Source: Ceriagrion tenellum
Taxonomy: Eukaryota; Arthropoda; Insecta; Odonata; Coenagrionidae
DNA length: 64,000 nucleotides
NCBI GenBank assembly: GCA_963169105.1
Contig: OY720632.1
Coordinates: 188,046,448-188,110,447 of the forward strand
Reading direction: 5' to 3'
Part shown: piece by piece, positions 58,201-64,000 of the stretch
How the letters are laid out: each line of letters starts with the position of its first letter
Position numbering within the stretch: the stretch's first letter is position 1
The notes under the pieces: model-generated
Told to the model about the DNA's origin: nothing
The model's database searches: none
Seen by the model: the letters and a program-made list of their open reading frames with translations, nothing else
Made by a program: the position numbers and the translations under genes

Positions 58201-60335
58201 TAATGTATCATTTTTATCGCACTGAAACGAAGCACATTAAAGGTTATTAAAAATTAAAAAGTACTCACGTGATTTCTTCATTAATTACATGTTAAATAAC
58301 TTGAACGTGTTCGTAGATAGTGTCGCCAGAATGCGTTTCTCCAAATGCTCATAGATTGAGCTCCGGAGAACAACTCTGCGAATGAAACACTGCTGGGTCT
58401 GCGAAGCGACGTGATTTATTGGCGATAATGGTGGGCCAGCAGTGTTACAATAGGAATATTTCATCATCCGACCACGTATCAGCTACTACATTTTCTCAAA
58501 TACCTAACTATGTTGCATATGGGCTGACGAATAGAATTGCCACAGAAAGACGTCCTGATGTTGGAGTCAGATTTCGTGGCGTGAATGCTCAGGGTAAACA
58601 GACGAATGTCGCGAAGCACAAGCAGCGTTGGAAGCATAGAAGCTCGGCTAGAAGATCAGCGAGGAAGAAACAAGGATGTGGGAAGAGCTTGATTTACAGG
58701 GGGATTTGAAGATAAAATGAATTCATATCTGGCCTGATTCTTAATAAATTAGCAATATGATCCTGGATTATTTCAAATCTTTGGATACCGAAGCAATAAT
58801 GCAGTTGAATGATTAATCTACATGGATGTGAATGAAGTCACGTGGAAGATATCCGTTGGTAAGGCATTAAGACGGTTTTGCTTGGAATATTTAATTGTTT
58901 AACCTATACTGTGAATGCTATTAGGAAAATTGTTTTGTGTATAACAGCAAGTAAGAATGCCTGCGCAATTGTCTGAATGACTTAACGGAAAATGCTATCT
59001 ACTTGACCTCCATTCGTACTAAATTTTGATACCTTCGTATGCAATGTTCTTGCAACAAATAAAAAGGGCCATAAGCGATGGTTATTACATTAGTAATTAA
59101 TGGTAGCATTCCCAGTGCATGGAAAAGAGGCTTGTGTGCAAAGCTTACTCTTATAGCTGAGTATTTCATTCCGTGGTAGTTGTGGAGTCTTTTGTGTATT
59201 GTCTCGGTACAATATGTGGAGGTGGAGTCGGACTCTTGGGGGTATTGTCTCAGTACGATGTGAGGAGGTTTTTTGAAACATAGAGGTATGAAAAGTAGAG
59301 GTTTCCCTATCAATTTACATGTAATTTTGACAGGACCTCATGTCTTGTACGAAGTACGGAGGTGTACGATATGAGGAGGTTCACTATAGGGAGGTTTTAC
59401 TGTATATGGGATTCTCTTTAAGGTTGCGATAACAGATCACTTTTTCTATCATACTATTGTGTGATTCTTAGGGCATGCAGCCCATGAGACAGCCTAAATC
59501 TTCCTTGTGAAATTCGAATGTCAAATTCATTTATTTCTTCTTAAACATGCTCAGGGAAACTGTCATGTTCTAAAATGTTTAAAACTTTTAATCTTTATTA
59601 TATTCAAAAGAGTGTCTATCAAGTTCATGTTTTAAATTCAGAGTGAAATTTAAATAGACATGCAATGGCATGTGAGTTTGTGGTCGTGTTGAATGATTCT
59701 CTTATCTTGGCCATTTGTGATATACTCTAATATTAACTGCTAGGAAAGAATATATGTACTTCTGAAGTCAGAGTTGCTGTTAACACTCAAAATGACTCGG
59801 GGAAAATTGGAAATGCAATAAAAATTATGAAATGTTTGATATGGTTTTAAGGCATCATTTGGTATGAAATGTTTCTGATTACCTGGACTGAATTATTTTT
59901 TAATCTTCTCAACGGTGCTTGAGCCACCAAAACTTATGCAAAAAGATAAAGCTTGAAGGCAGAGTGAATATTTTCTCTGCATAAAATATTGATTCCAGAT
60001 AATAAGAGAACTGACTGGCTTGAAAATACCTATTCTGAAGTGTAATACTTATCATGCTTAAGAGAGGTTGTAAATTTTAGAATGTTATATGTATTTGTGA
60101 TAAATTTTGGGATGATAATGTCCATTTGAATAAGATGCTCTTAATTTTTTTTTTCAGCTGGAGAAGCTTATTTCCAAGAATTACTTTCTACATATGTCTG
60201 CCAAAGATGCATATAAAGCATATGTTCGTGCCTATGATTCACACCATCTGAAACAAATATTTGATATTGAAACGCTTGATTTGGCTCAAGTGGCCCTGTC
60301 ATTTGGCTTTCAAGTGCCACCGGCCGTTGACCTCA
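37188..60335 (+). CDS. DDX18: DDX18/Has1/pitchoune DEAD-box RNA helicase (11 exons, 3' end outside)
   Basis: An ATP-dependent RNA helicase of the nucleolus, needed in yeast (Has1) and animals for ribosomal subunit assembly. Eleven exons with GT-AG introns join in consistent phase: 37188-37287, 37437-37520, 37884-38015, 38126-38386, 38503-38652, 41218-41382, 43871-44011, 48733-48893, 52461-52613, 54053-54223, 60158-60335, giving 565 codons plus one base. Motifs in the joined product are Q motif (residues about 121-148), Walker A AKTGSGKT (165-172), PTREL, TPGR (250-253), DEAD (275-278), SAT (306-308), TDVAARGLD (424-432) and HRVGRTAR (453-460), followed by the family-specific 'LRPEELGFLRYLKQ' and 'AYVRAYDSHHLKQIF'. 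The DDX18 identity rests on the last two and on the ELINKLRFMPRNG insert. The N-terminus is shorter than in vertebrates and acidic. The lysine/glycine-rich tail expected after the last exon was not found. There are no inactivating changes, so the gene looks functional despite introns full of transposons. Confidence 0.97.
37437..37520 (+). CDS. DDX18: DDX18 exon 2
   Basis: Acceptor TTTTAG, donor AAGA|GTGAGT. Encodes a Lys/Glu/Pro-rich disordered segment ('DDYSKEPEHSPSKEL'). Phase continues from exon 1 without a stop. Confidence 0.8.
37884..38015 (+). CDS. DDX18: DDX18 exon 3
   Basis: Acceptor GTTTTAG, donor ATAT|GTGAGT. Acidic linker ('EVANDDEGSTEEVKEE') typical of the poorly conserved N-terminal extension of this family. 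Confidence 0.85.
38126..38386 (+). CDS. DDX18: DDX18 exon 4: Q motif and Walker A
   Basis: Acceptor GTTTCAG, donor AATG|GTGAGT. Contains 'MGFTTMTEIQAQSIPPLL' (Q motif, adenine recognition), AKTGSGKT (phosphate binding) and 'ELINKLRFMPRN', which distinguishes DDX18 from other DEAD-box proteins. Confidence 0.97.
38503..38652 (+). CDS. DDX18: DDX18 exon 5: motif Ia
   Basis: Acceptor GATTTAG, donor AAAG|GTGAAA. Contains 'ISPTRELSMQTYGVLKEL' and 'LMGGANRKAEADKL', which is RNA-contacting motif Ia and the GG motif. Confidence 0.95.
39015..39057 (-). ncRNA. hammerhead ribozyme candidate, - copy
   Basis: Mirror image of the + copy with the same CTGAGGA core, stem II and stem I. It reads GAAACATC instead of GAAACGTC, which weakens the minimal stem III while keeping an allowed cleavage triplet (AUC). 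Confidence 0.5.
39123..39165 (+). ncRNA. hammerhead ribozyme candidate, + copy
   Basis: The order is stem I strand CACC (39,123-39,126), CTGAGGA core (39,127-39,133), one bulged C, stem II GATGGC/GCCTTC with one T-T mismatch and a 7-nt loop (39,135-39,153), GAAAC (39,154-39,158), GTC (39,159-39,161, cleavage expected after C), then GGTG (39,162-39,165) pairing with CACC. All invariant core bases are present. Stem III is minimal (about 2 bp), as in Penelope hammerheads, which are thought to work best as dimers. The extra base between core and stem II also matches my recollection of Penelope variants. Confidence 0.6.
41218..41382 (+). CDS. DDX18: DDX18 exon 6: TPGR and DEAD box
   Basis: Acceptor TTCCAAG, donor CCAA|GTGAGT. 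Contains 'VATPGRLLDHLQNTP' and 'VIDEADRILDIGFEEELK', the Walker B/DEAD motif for Mg-ATP hydrolysis. Confidence 0.97.
41383..42129 (+). other. DDX18 intron 6, 5' part
   Basis: AT-rich. Nothing was recognised before the LINE fragment. Confidence 0.5.
42410..42425. repeat. left target-site duplication of nested SINE
   Basis: The 16-bp CCCACATTCATTCATG recurs at 42,732-42,747. The duplicated word belongs to the LINE, showing the SINE came later. Confidence 0.8.
42426..42731 (-). mobile_element. tRNA-derived SINE, copy 2 (nested)
   Basis: Same family as 5,207-5,519, in reverse orientation. The tRNA-like head is at the high-coordinate side with a degenerate B box. A GGAT-type microsatellite tail (42,424-42,440) is on the other side. 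Flanked by a perfect 16-bp duplication. Confidence 0.85.
42732..42747. repeat. right target-site duplication of nested SINE
   Basis: Exact copy of 42,410-42,425. Confidence 0.8.
43241..43870 (+). other. DDX18 intron 6, 3' part
   Basis: AT-rich. Ends in a proper pyrimidine tract and TTTTGCAG. Nothing else was seen. Confidence 0.5.
43871..44011 (+). CDS. DDX18: DDX18 exon 7: SAT motif
   Basis: Acceptor TTTTGCAG, donor CAAG|GTAATG. Contains 'RRQTMLFSATSTKKTQ' (motif III, couples hydrolysis to unwinding) and 'KEPVYVGVDD'. Confidence 0.97.
44936..45944 (+). mobile_element. pogo/Tigger-like remnant 1
   Basis: TACTGTGAAACCTCGATTTT near 44,937 looks like a pogo-family terminus (CAGTRAAACCTC type). 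At ATG 45,837 a short frame starts 'MDKKAKRKAFSVTDKTKIL', the typical beginning of a CENP-B/psq DNA-binding domain in Tigger transposases, and stops at TGA 45,942-45,944. No catalytic domain or right terminus was found. It is a heavily deleted element. Confidence 0.45.
48094..48238. repeat. small foldback (MITE-like)
   Basis: AATGGGTTTATC on the left pairs with GATAAAACCCATT on the right (one base offset), with further inner GGTGGATA / TATCCACC pairing. About 145 bp with no coding frame. Target duplication is unclear. Confidence 0.4.
48733..48893 (+). CDS. DDX18: DDX18 exon 8: start of helicase domain 2
   Basis: Acceptor CTTTCAG, donor TCAT|GTAAGT, ending in phase 0. Encodes 'GYVVCPSGKRFLLLFTFLKK' and 'KKVMVFFSSCMSVKYH' (motif IV). 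Confidence 0.97.
51150..51560 (+). pseudogene. decayed non-LTR reverse transcriptase C-terminus
   Basis: Frame-shifting + strand pieces read 'SVVLCGSGTWVFEKGG', 'LEAFHVWVWRVMEWM', 'WEVRRTDEE' and 'VLEAKQKR'. This matches the conserved order YGSETW ... RLEAFEMW.WRRM ... NEEVL found in the RT tails of RTE-like elements. Many stops are present. The open minus-strand frame of 166 codons here is its antisense shadow. Confidence 0.6.
52046..52219. mobile_element. foldback/MITE with perfect 39-bp inverted arms
   Basis: Arms 52,046-52,084 and 52,181-52,219 are exact reverse complements starting TTTGGTACCTATCTGTTTGG, separated by 96 bp. It is non-coding. No confident target duplication is visible. 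Perfect arms indicate recent origin or gene conversion. Confidence 0.75.
52461..52613 (+). CDS. DDX18: DDX18 exon 9: motif V
   Basis: Acceptor TTTTGCAG, donor AAAG|GTTATT, phase 0 at both ends. Contains 'LLCTDVAARGLDIPDVDW' and 'VQYDPPDDPK'. Confidence 0.97.
52614..54052 (+). other. DDX18 intron 9
   Basis: Holds a diverged SINE near its start. The rest is AT-rich without recognisable features. Confidence 0.6.
52686..52965 (+). mobile_element. tRNA-derived SINE, diverged copy 3
   Basis: The head GGTTGGTGTGGTGGCTAGAG and GGGTTCAAAGC match the A and B boxes of the 5,207 SINE but are closer together, so part of the head is deleted. Farther on, GAGACCGTAAACCGTGGG and the CTCTCCACCCTTCCTTC segment align with the same family's body. 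Ends are approximate and no target duplication was found. Confidence 0.6.
54053..54223 (+). CDS. DDX18: DDX18 exon 10: motif VI
   Basis: Acceptor CTTACAG, donor ACAG|GTAAGT. Contains 'EYIHRVGRTARGEGGRG' with the arginine-finger motif and 'LRPEELGFLRYLKQ', specific to the DDX18/Has1 group. Confidence 0.97.
54548..54655 (+). pseudogene. pogo transposase scrap
   Basis: A short frame reads 'DVYNADETALIKHLILEKSL', resembling the first catalytic Asp block (F/YNADETGL) of pogo/Tigger transposases. It ends in TAG about 25 codons later. Only this block is recognisable and chance similarity cannot be excluded. Confidence 0.35.
55257..55800 (+). repeat. dispersed repeat of unknown class
   Basis: Begins with an ACATCTACATCTAC-like run, then GTGAGCCACC and GTGTGTGGCAGGGGGTG, a word order I associate with abundant arthropod dispersed repeats. 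It continues with CTATCTCTAATTTTATTGG and a pyrimidine/purine-mixed segment to about 55,800. No open frame is conserved. Boundaries and class are uncertain. Confidence 0.4.
56680..58117 (-). pseudogene. Tigger transposase (CENP-B-type), broken
   Basis: The first 199 codons (58,117-57,518) hold the CENP-B/psq helix-turn-helix ('AIDEGKQKKDIAQTFRI'), then the Tc5-type DNA-binding domain ('ARNIPISGPILQQKAREIA', 'ASTGWLQKFKTQWNL'). The first catalytic position then reads NVHEAG where the family has NADETG, so the Asp is replaced by His. Later frames hold 'ANSDGSEKLEPLVIGKYKN' (57,481-57,296), 'VLLVDQCTAH' (second Asp intact) and 'VQPLDQGIISLIKRHYLQQQ' (third Asp intact), then an acidic C-terminus (56,938-56,675). 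Stops or frame changes occur near 57,520, 57,295 and 57,200. It is inactive by both active-site substitution and frame loss. Confidence 0.85.
59197..59269 (-). repeat. Tigger subterminal tandem repeats
   Basis: Two diverged 27-bp copies, 59,197-59,223 and 59,243-59,269, share TATTGTCTC.GTAC.AT.TG..GAGGT. A third partial copy merges with the right TIR. These are candidate transposase binding sites. Confidence 0.55.
60158..60335 (+). CDS. DDX18: DDX18 exon 11 (last exon in window)
   Basis: Acceptor TTTTTTTTCAG. Encodes 'LEKLISKNYFLHMSAKDAYK', 'AYVRAYDSHHLKQIF' and 'VALSFGFQVPPAVDLS', the conserved C-terminal (DUF4217-type) domain of this family. The likely donor is CTCA|GTATCC. Without splicing the frame ends after four more codons at TAA 60,347-60,349, giving 569 residues, so a truncated isoform is possible. 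Confidence 0.93.
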
Positions 60336-61175
60336 GTATCCTTTACTAACATCATCTCACTATTAGCTTTAGTAGAAATTATATTTATTTGTACAAATTG
60401 CTTTAAAAAAATAATTTGCCATGACCCTGATTTGAGCATGAAATACTCAATTTCCATTGGTCTGCCATAGTCCATTAAGCTCTCCCCAGCTGGCACAAGG
60501 TGGAACGTATCCCTCAATGGGCGGATGCTATCTGTGAGGTAAGGGATAATTCATCCTCTGTAAGGATAAGCAATTCCCAATGAAAGGGATTGGACAGGGA
60601 ATGAACATGAAGAAGACAAGGATAGTTGAGGGGTATTTGTCTGCATAGAGAGGGGTAAGGGTGCCTTTATAGCTCCGCATCACATATACGCCAGGACTTG
60701 CGAGCCAATGAAATCTCGTATTGAGAATGTTGCCAGCTTCCTGGCGTCCTCGTAGAATATTCTGAACTTGTTGGATTTCACTGTGAGGACGCGGCTGTAG
60801 ACCGGGCATTTTGAAGCAGCAGCAAGGATTGATAGAAAGGTTTGACGTGTCAAATGTGCTGTATTAGCCAGGTTAAGAGCTTGGAATGTGATTATTTATG
60901 TTGGTCTAAATTACTGTGAGCTTCAGAATATTTATATTTTGAGGTTTTTCCAAATATAATGCATAATTGCCTCAGGTGAAACGCAGGCAACAGTAGTGGC
61001 CTCATGCTCATTGTGGTGTCGAATGGAAGTGGCATCGAAGTGGTTGTTCATCAGAAATGTAATATTAATCTGAATATGAAAAGTCAAAATTAATAACCTA
61101 CCTTAAACCTCTGGCAAACAAAATGCACTTGACTATGACCCCAAAATATATCCTAACCGTACTCTACCTAGATAA
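60336..61175 (+). other. presumed DDX18 intron 11, 5' part
   Basis: Includes a moderately GC patch at 60,480-60,810 with a 93-codon minus frame that I do not recognise, possibly a repeat. Otherwise AT-rich. Confidence 0.4.
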
Positions 61176-62280
61176 TCTTACTAATATATACAAATCTAGT
61201 GGTGTCTGTCTGTTACTCAATCACTTATAAACCAATAAATCGATTGAAACAAAATTTGGCAGGAAGATACTTGATATGTCTGGTTCACGCATGAGCTATA
61301 GAACAAGGGCCTTGGGGCCCTAGATGGCCCTCAAGTGAGCCCTTTCATCGCCAAAATTTGGACCTGGAAGATAATTCTTACCTGTATTAGAAACATGTAA
61401 AATGTACCTGAATGTTCAACATGAAACATGAAAAATACTGAATGTACAACAATCTTTGGGTCGTAAGTCACGCTGGGGCCCCAGAGGGCCTAAGGTTCCA
61501 AAAGAATGCTTTCTTAAAAGCCTCATAAGTATTGAACGAGTGGACCGATTTTAGAGAAATTTTCACACATGGGATCAGTAAAGCTTTTTTAAGGAAATTG
61601 GGACTATAAGGAAGGCCCCTGGGCCCCAAGGGCAGCATATTGGGCCATCAGGTGACTTATGTGTTTGAAAAACCCAAGTCTAAACATTTTGGTTCAAGTG
61701 CAGAGGTTTCTCTTTTTGCATATTTAAATTAGTTCTACTAAAGATAGAAGGCGATAGTTTTCGCCATTACATGGATAAAAGATTGCAGTTTCTTATTTTT
61801 TCATTCAATTTTCTTATACGAATAAAATCTCCCTAGAAATCATGTTTTTACTGTCAAAATCATGAATTTTACTCCTGTCAACAATAGGATATTTCCTTGG
61901 TAACCGTGGAATTAACATTAGCTTTAGAAGGGAAATGGGACCTTTACAATGGCGGCTGGGTTTCATATCTAGAGACAGGTATTACAGTGGAAATCTAGGC
62001 CGTATACTGAAATTTTGCTGATTACGATATTTTCAGGGATATTTTTGCCTAAAATTGGCTAAATTCATTTCAAGTGGACTAATTTAAATTGGACCCATGG
62101 AAAACAGGAGAATGCCAGGATGTTATATTAATGTGGAAAGCCTCTGGATTGAAAATGGCCAGTAGCTTAGTTTCCATATGTTACTGCAAAAGAATGTCGA
62201 AACTTGGTAAACATAATGTAATGCGGTTTTCATTGCTGAATCAAAAAATAAAACTAGAATTATAGCTGAGTAAAACATTA
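61176..62280 (+). mobile_element. non-autonomous Helitron, copy 2, 3'-truncated
   Basis: Same family as 23,129-24,474 but on the opposite strand. Its 5' end is A|TCTTACTAATATATAC (61,176), a canonical Helitron start. It then follows the other copy closely through 'GGCAGGAAGATACTTGATAT' and 'AGCCTCATAAGTATTGAACG'. Similarity ends near 62,280, just inside the second 172-bp unit, so the hairpin/CTAG end is missing. Confidence 0.75.
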
Positions 62281-62850
62281 TTTATGACTCCAGTCCATTT
62301 CCTGGGGTAGCAGAAAATTTTTACCTGCTCTTCAAGACTTATGGAGGGTTTGACCCTCATTTAGGCAGACTCATCCAGATCCTAACTGTTGAGTCCAAGC
62401 CTTGGCATCAATGGCAACTTTGGGTGGGAATAGACATTTTTTTCTTAATTTACCTCTAGTTTTACCGGTAGTTTTTATTGGAGTTTTTAGAATGATGTTA
62501 TCCATTTTGTATGTTATCTTGTTGATATAATATTGAAATAAAGCAACAGGGCACCGATTTGCATAGGCAGTTTGGCTCGCAGGACCACTCACTTCAGTCA
62601 GTATAAAAACCAATCGATTTAAATTAAACGTGCTTGTTGATAGATCAAACAATTAAATATCGGAAATGTTCAAAGCATAGGGATTACAATGTGGCTAAGA
62701 ACGAAATCATACAACACCCAAGTTTTGAAATGCAATCATTTTACAAAATTTTAACAACCTTTTTCCTCAAATAAACAGTATCTTTGTTAACTTGGTGGTA
62801 AGTTTCAATAGACATATTTAATGATAACTTTTACTTAACCACAAAAAAAG
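62281..62850. other. AT-rich spacer
   Basis: Lies between the Helitron copy and the Penelope 3' end. A 93-codon minus frame here shows no domain. Confidence 0.4.
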
Positions 62851-62889
62851 CGACCCAGGTTTCAATATACATATAAGTATCATCTTCAG
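62851..62889 (-). ncRNA. hammerhead-like motif, degenerate (Penelope 3' end)
   Basis: On the minus strand, CTGAAGA (62,889-62,883), T, a weak stem II of about 4 bp, GAAAC (62,863-62,859), then ACC-TG-GGT-C as at 3,411. The shared CCTGGGTCG with the 3.4-kb motif suggests the same Penelope family. It lies downstream of a Penelope endonuclease fragment in the matching orientation. Confidence 0.4.
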
Positions 62890-62935
62890 GTGCATAATAA
62901 AGTCGGGAACTCTCATATATATTGGGGAAAAAGGG

Positions 62936-63005
62936 AAAGAAAGGGGCGATGATGGGGGGTAGTGGAAGAAAGAAAGGAGGAAAAGGGGGGGGGGGGAGAG
63001 AGATA
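62936..63005 (+). repeat. polypurine G/A-rich tract
   Basis: About 70 bases almost free of pyrimidines, including a run of 12 or more G. It is likely part of the Penelope 3' region. Confidence 0.7.
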
Positions 63006-63019
63006 GGTTGCAGGTATTA

Positions 63020-63595
63020 GGGTGTGTTCACACCGAACACGCTTTGCATACTGTGTCGCGTGTAGCTTAGCGCTAAGTGTTGCGCCATGTAGAACCAACC
63101 CGTTGTCAACAATGCAGCAATTCACACCAGTGGCTGTTCGTCAGGCATCGTGCCTTGGGATATGATAAGCGAAGCGCCAGCTAACGAGCAGTGTTTGTTA
63201 ATCGCCTTGCGTGAAGGGACGCACAGCATGGAGGAAGCTGTCATAAATGCAGTTTTTGATAGGGAAGAAATTTGGAATCCCAAATGCAGCAACCATAAAA
63301 ATGTGCGTATCTTCCAGAAAAAGTGGACGGAGGGATGGTGAGTTTATCTTTTGAAATTATTCTTTTCCTAACCCAAAAAATATCCCTTTCATTCATCCGG
63401 TGATTATTATTGGGATTCATATTGATATCATTATATTTATATTCTTTTCATCGATGACGGGAGTTTTGAACAATTGTGGTGAACTTGAGTTTTTGTGAAC
63501 TAAGAATTTGGTCTGAACAGGCACTAAGCGAAGCTCTAAGCTTAGCGTAAGCGCTGCACGCAGCACAGTATGCGAAGTGCGTTTGGTGTACACCC
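63020..63595 (+). mobile_element. PIF/Harbinger-type mini-element with MADF-like exon
   Basis: Inverted termini GGGTGTGTTCACACC (63,020) and GGTGTACACCC (ending 63,595) extend imperfectly for about 55-60 bp each, sharing GCATACTGTG. They are flanked by the 3-bp TTA on both sides (63,017-63,019 and 63,596-63,598), the Harbinger target preference. The length of 576 bp is too short for a transposase. It contains one exon-like MADF frame, so it looks like an internally deleted derivative of a two-gene element. It sits inside the Penelope fragment and is therefore younger. Confidence 0.7.
63150..63337 (+). pseudogene. MADF-like N-terminal exon (Harbinger ORF1-type)
   Basis: ATG 63,150 (or 63,162) opens a frame with 'EEAVINAVFDREEIWNPKCS' and 'KNVRIFQKKWTEGW', matching the start of the MADF DNA-binding domain (I..V..R..LWNP....YKN....W..I). 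It ends at the consensus donor GGATG|GTGAGT (63,337/63,338), but no second exon exists before the right terminus. Harbinger elements usually encode such a MADF/Myb-like partner of the nuclease. Here only its first exon remains, so it is presumably non-functional. Some host-like use cannot be ruled out. Confidence 0.55.
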
Positions 63596-63598
63596 TTA

Positions 63599-63960
63599 AT
63601 GTGGAACTGTTTCAAGGATAGGGGAGGGGGAAGGGAACAAGCATTCATTGACTACACACACCTCAGGGTCATTAATTTTCCTCAGAATTCCTAATTGCTT
63701 GAGGGCATTGAGCTCACTTGAATTTTTATTACTATGTAGGATTTTGGTTTCAAGTGCACTGCTACAATCATTACACAATAGATGTTTGGTGAAGTTACTT
63801 CTATTTTCATCATTGTTTTTAAAAGCACTGCAATGTTATTTTGGTCCTAATTATAAAATTTCTTTTGAGTTTGCCCAACGTACACACTGTTGCAATCAGT
63901 ACAATGTAGAGCATATACACCACTTTTCTTGTTTGGATCTATGCGATCCTTACACTTAGT
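63599..63960 (-). pseudogene. Penelope-like element, GIY-YIG endonuclease fragment 2
   Basis: Near 63,955-63,845 the minus strand reads 'KKSGVYALHCTDCNSVYVGQ' followed by TQKKF and then TAG. This is the GIY-YIG core with the Penelope-type Cys pair between the GVY and YVG halves. After a frame change, 63,778-63,596 gives 'ALETKILHSNKNSSELNALK' and 'GILRKINDPEVCVVNECLF', resembling the C-terminal part. It differs clearly from fragment 1 at 32.7 kb, so it is another family or an old divergence. Confidence 0.7.
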
Positions 63961-64000
63961 TAGCAAGTTCTTAAAATTATGAGGAGTCTTCAAAGATAGA

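Larger units (their letters stand above)
56312..59402 (-). mobile_element. Tigger (pogo superfamily) DNA transposon, nearly complete, inactive
   Basis: Terminal inverted repeats CAGTAAAACCTC... stand at 56,312 and, reversed, at 59,402. Each is followed outside by TA, the pogo/mariner target duplication (56,310-56,311 and 59,403-59,404). Length is 3,091 bp. The transposase is on the minus strand (58,117 to about 56,680). Subterminal sequence repeats TIR-like words: an inverted copy near 56,370-56,395 and tandem copies of TATTGTCTC(G/A)GTAC at 59,197 and 59,243. The 1.3 kb between the transposase start and the right TIR is unusually long and carries an unexplained + strand frame. Confidence 0.85.
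54224..60157 (+). other. DDX18 intron 10
   Basis: A 5.9-kb intron, the largest in the gene. It contains a pogo scrap, an unidentified dispersed repeat and a nearly complete Tigger element. Confidence 0.7.
62851..64000 (-). mobile_element. Penelope-like retroelement 3' part, interrupted by a Harbinger element
   Basis: The minus strand carries a GIY-YIG endonuclease at the window edge, a C-terminal coding remnant, a 576-bp Harbinger insertion, a purine-rich stretch and a hammerhead-like motif. This is the expected 3' order of a Penelope-like element (RT-endonuclease-pLTR). The reverse transcriptase would lie beyond 64,000. Confidence 0.7.

Noticed and set aside
58419..58709. Host gene inside the Tigger
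   Set aside because: It is a 96-residue basic frame with no domain, splice site or relative that I recognise. Noted only as an oddity of the element.
60528..60809. 93-codon minus frame as a gene
   Set aside because: No domain and no conserved context. It probably lies within a repeat or a DDX18 intron.
1..64000. CRISPR arrays, operons, ribosome binding sites, rRNA genes
   Set aside because: No regularly spaced short repeats, no tightly packed co-directional frames and no rRNA-like sequence. The window is clearly eukaryotic nuclear DNA.

Overview
This window looks like nuclear DNA from an arthropod with a large, AT-rich, transposon-loaded genome, most likely an insect. The evidence is GT-AG spliced genes with multi-kilobase introns, a copia element primed by the initiator tRNA anticodon arm, arthropod-style Penelope, Helitron, pogo/Tigger, piggyBac and RTE-like remnants, and a TATA + TCATTC core promoter. 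No prokaryotic gene organisation is present. I cannot name the species.

Host genes. The one securely identified gene is a DDX18 (Has1/pitchoune-type) DEAD-box RNA helicase on the + strand. Eleven coding exons run from 37,188 to 60,335 with consistent reading phase; all the helicase motifs are present and only the short C-terminal tail exon is missing. On the - strand, 20,614-19,325 is a 430-codon exon with an ankyrin repeat, a coiled coil and a C-terminal half I do not recognise. It ends at a good splice donor. Farther upstream on the - strand, a TATA/initiator pair near 30,618 and two exon-like segments (30,618-30,459 and 29,996-29,801) may be the non-coding start of the same gene or of another.

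Layout. 1-12.6 kb is mostly intergenic, with a tRNA-like SINE head (1.6 kb), a hammerhead-like motif (3.4 kb), a complete tRNA-derived SINE (5.2 kb), a decayed Helitron helicase (7.7-8.3 kb) and a perfect 155-bp tandem duplication (9.65 kb). 12.7-15.1 kb is a broken non-LTR retrotransposon. 17.0-18.2 kb is a dead piggyBac transposase. 19.3-20.6 kb is the ankyrin gene. 23.1-24.5 kb is a non-autonomous Helitron. 24.96-29.40 kb is a complete copia element with identical LTRs and a 5-bp target duplication, but two frame breaks. 30.7-32.35 kb is a satellite array with a period of about 412 bp. 32.7-33.2 kb is a Penelope endonuclease fragment. 33.85-35.4 kb is a decayed Tc1/mariner-superfamily transposase with DD82E spacing. 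37.2 kb onward is DDX18, whose introns hold an inverted pair of hammerhead ribozyme-like sequences, a LINE with a SINE nested in it, several pogo pieces, foldback elements and a nearly complete Tigger. The last 3 kb hold a second copy of the same Helitron family (inverted relative to the first) and a Penelope fragment split by a small Harbinger-type element that carries a MADF-like exon.

The window therefore records nested insertions around a conserved ribosome-biogenesis gene. The parts most worth a second look are the inverted hammerhead palindrome, the MADF-bearing mini-Harbinger, the DD82E transposase, the SINE family with target duplications, and the unrecognised ankyrin/coiled-coil gene.
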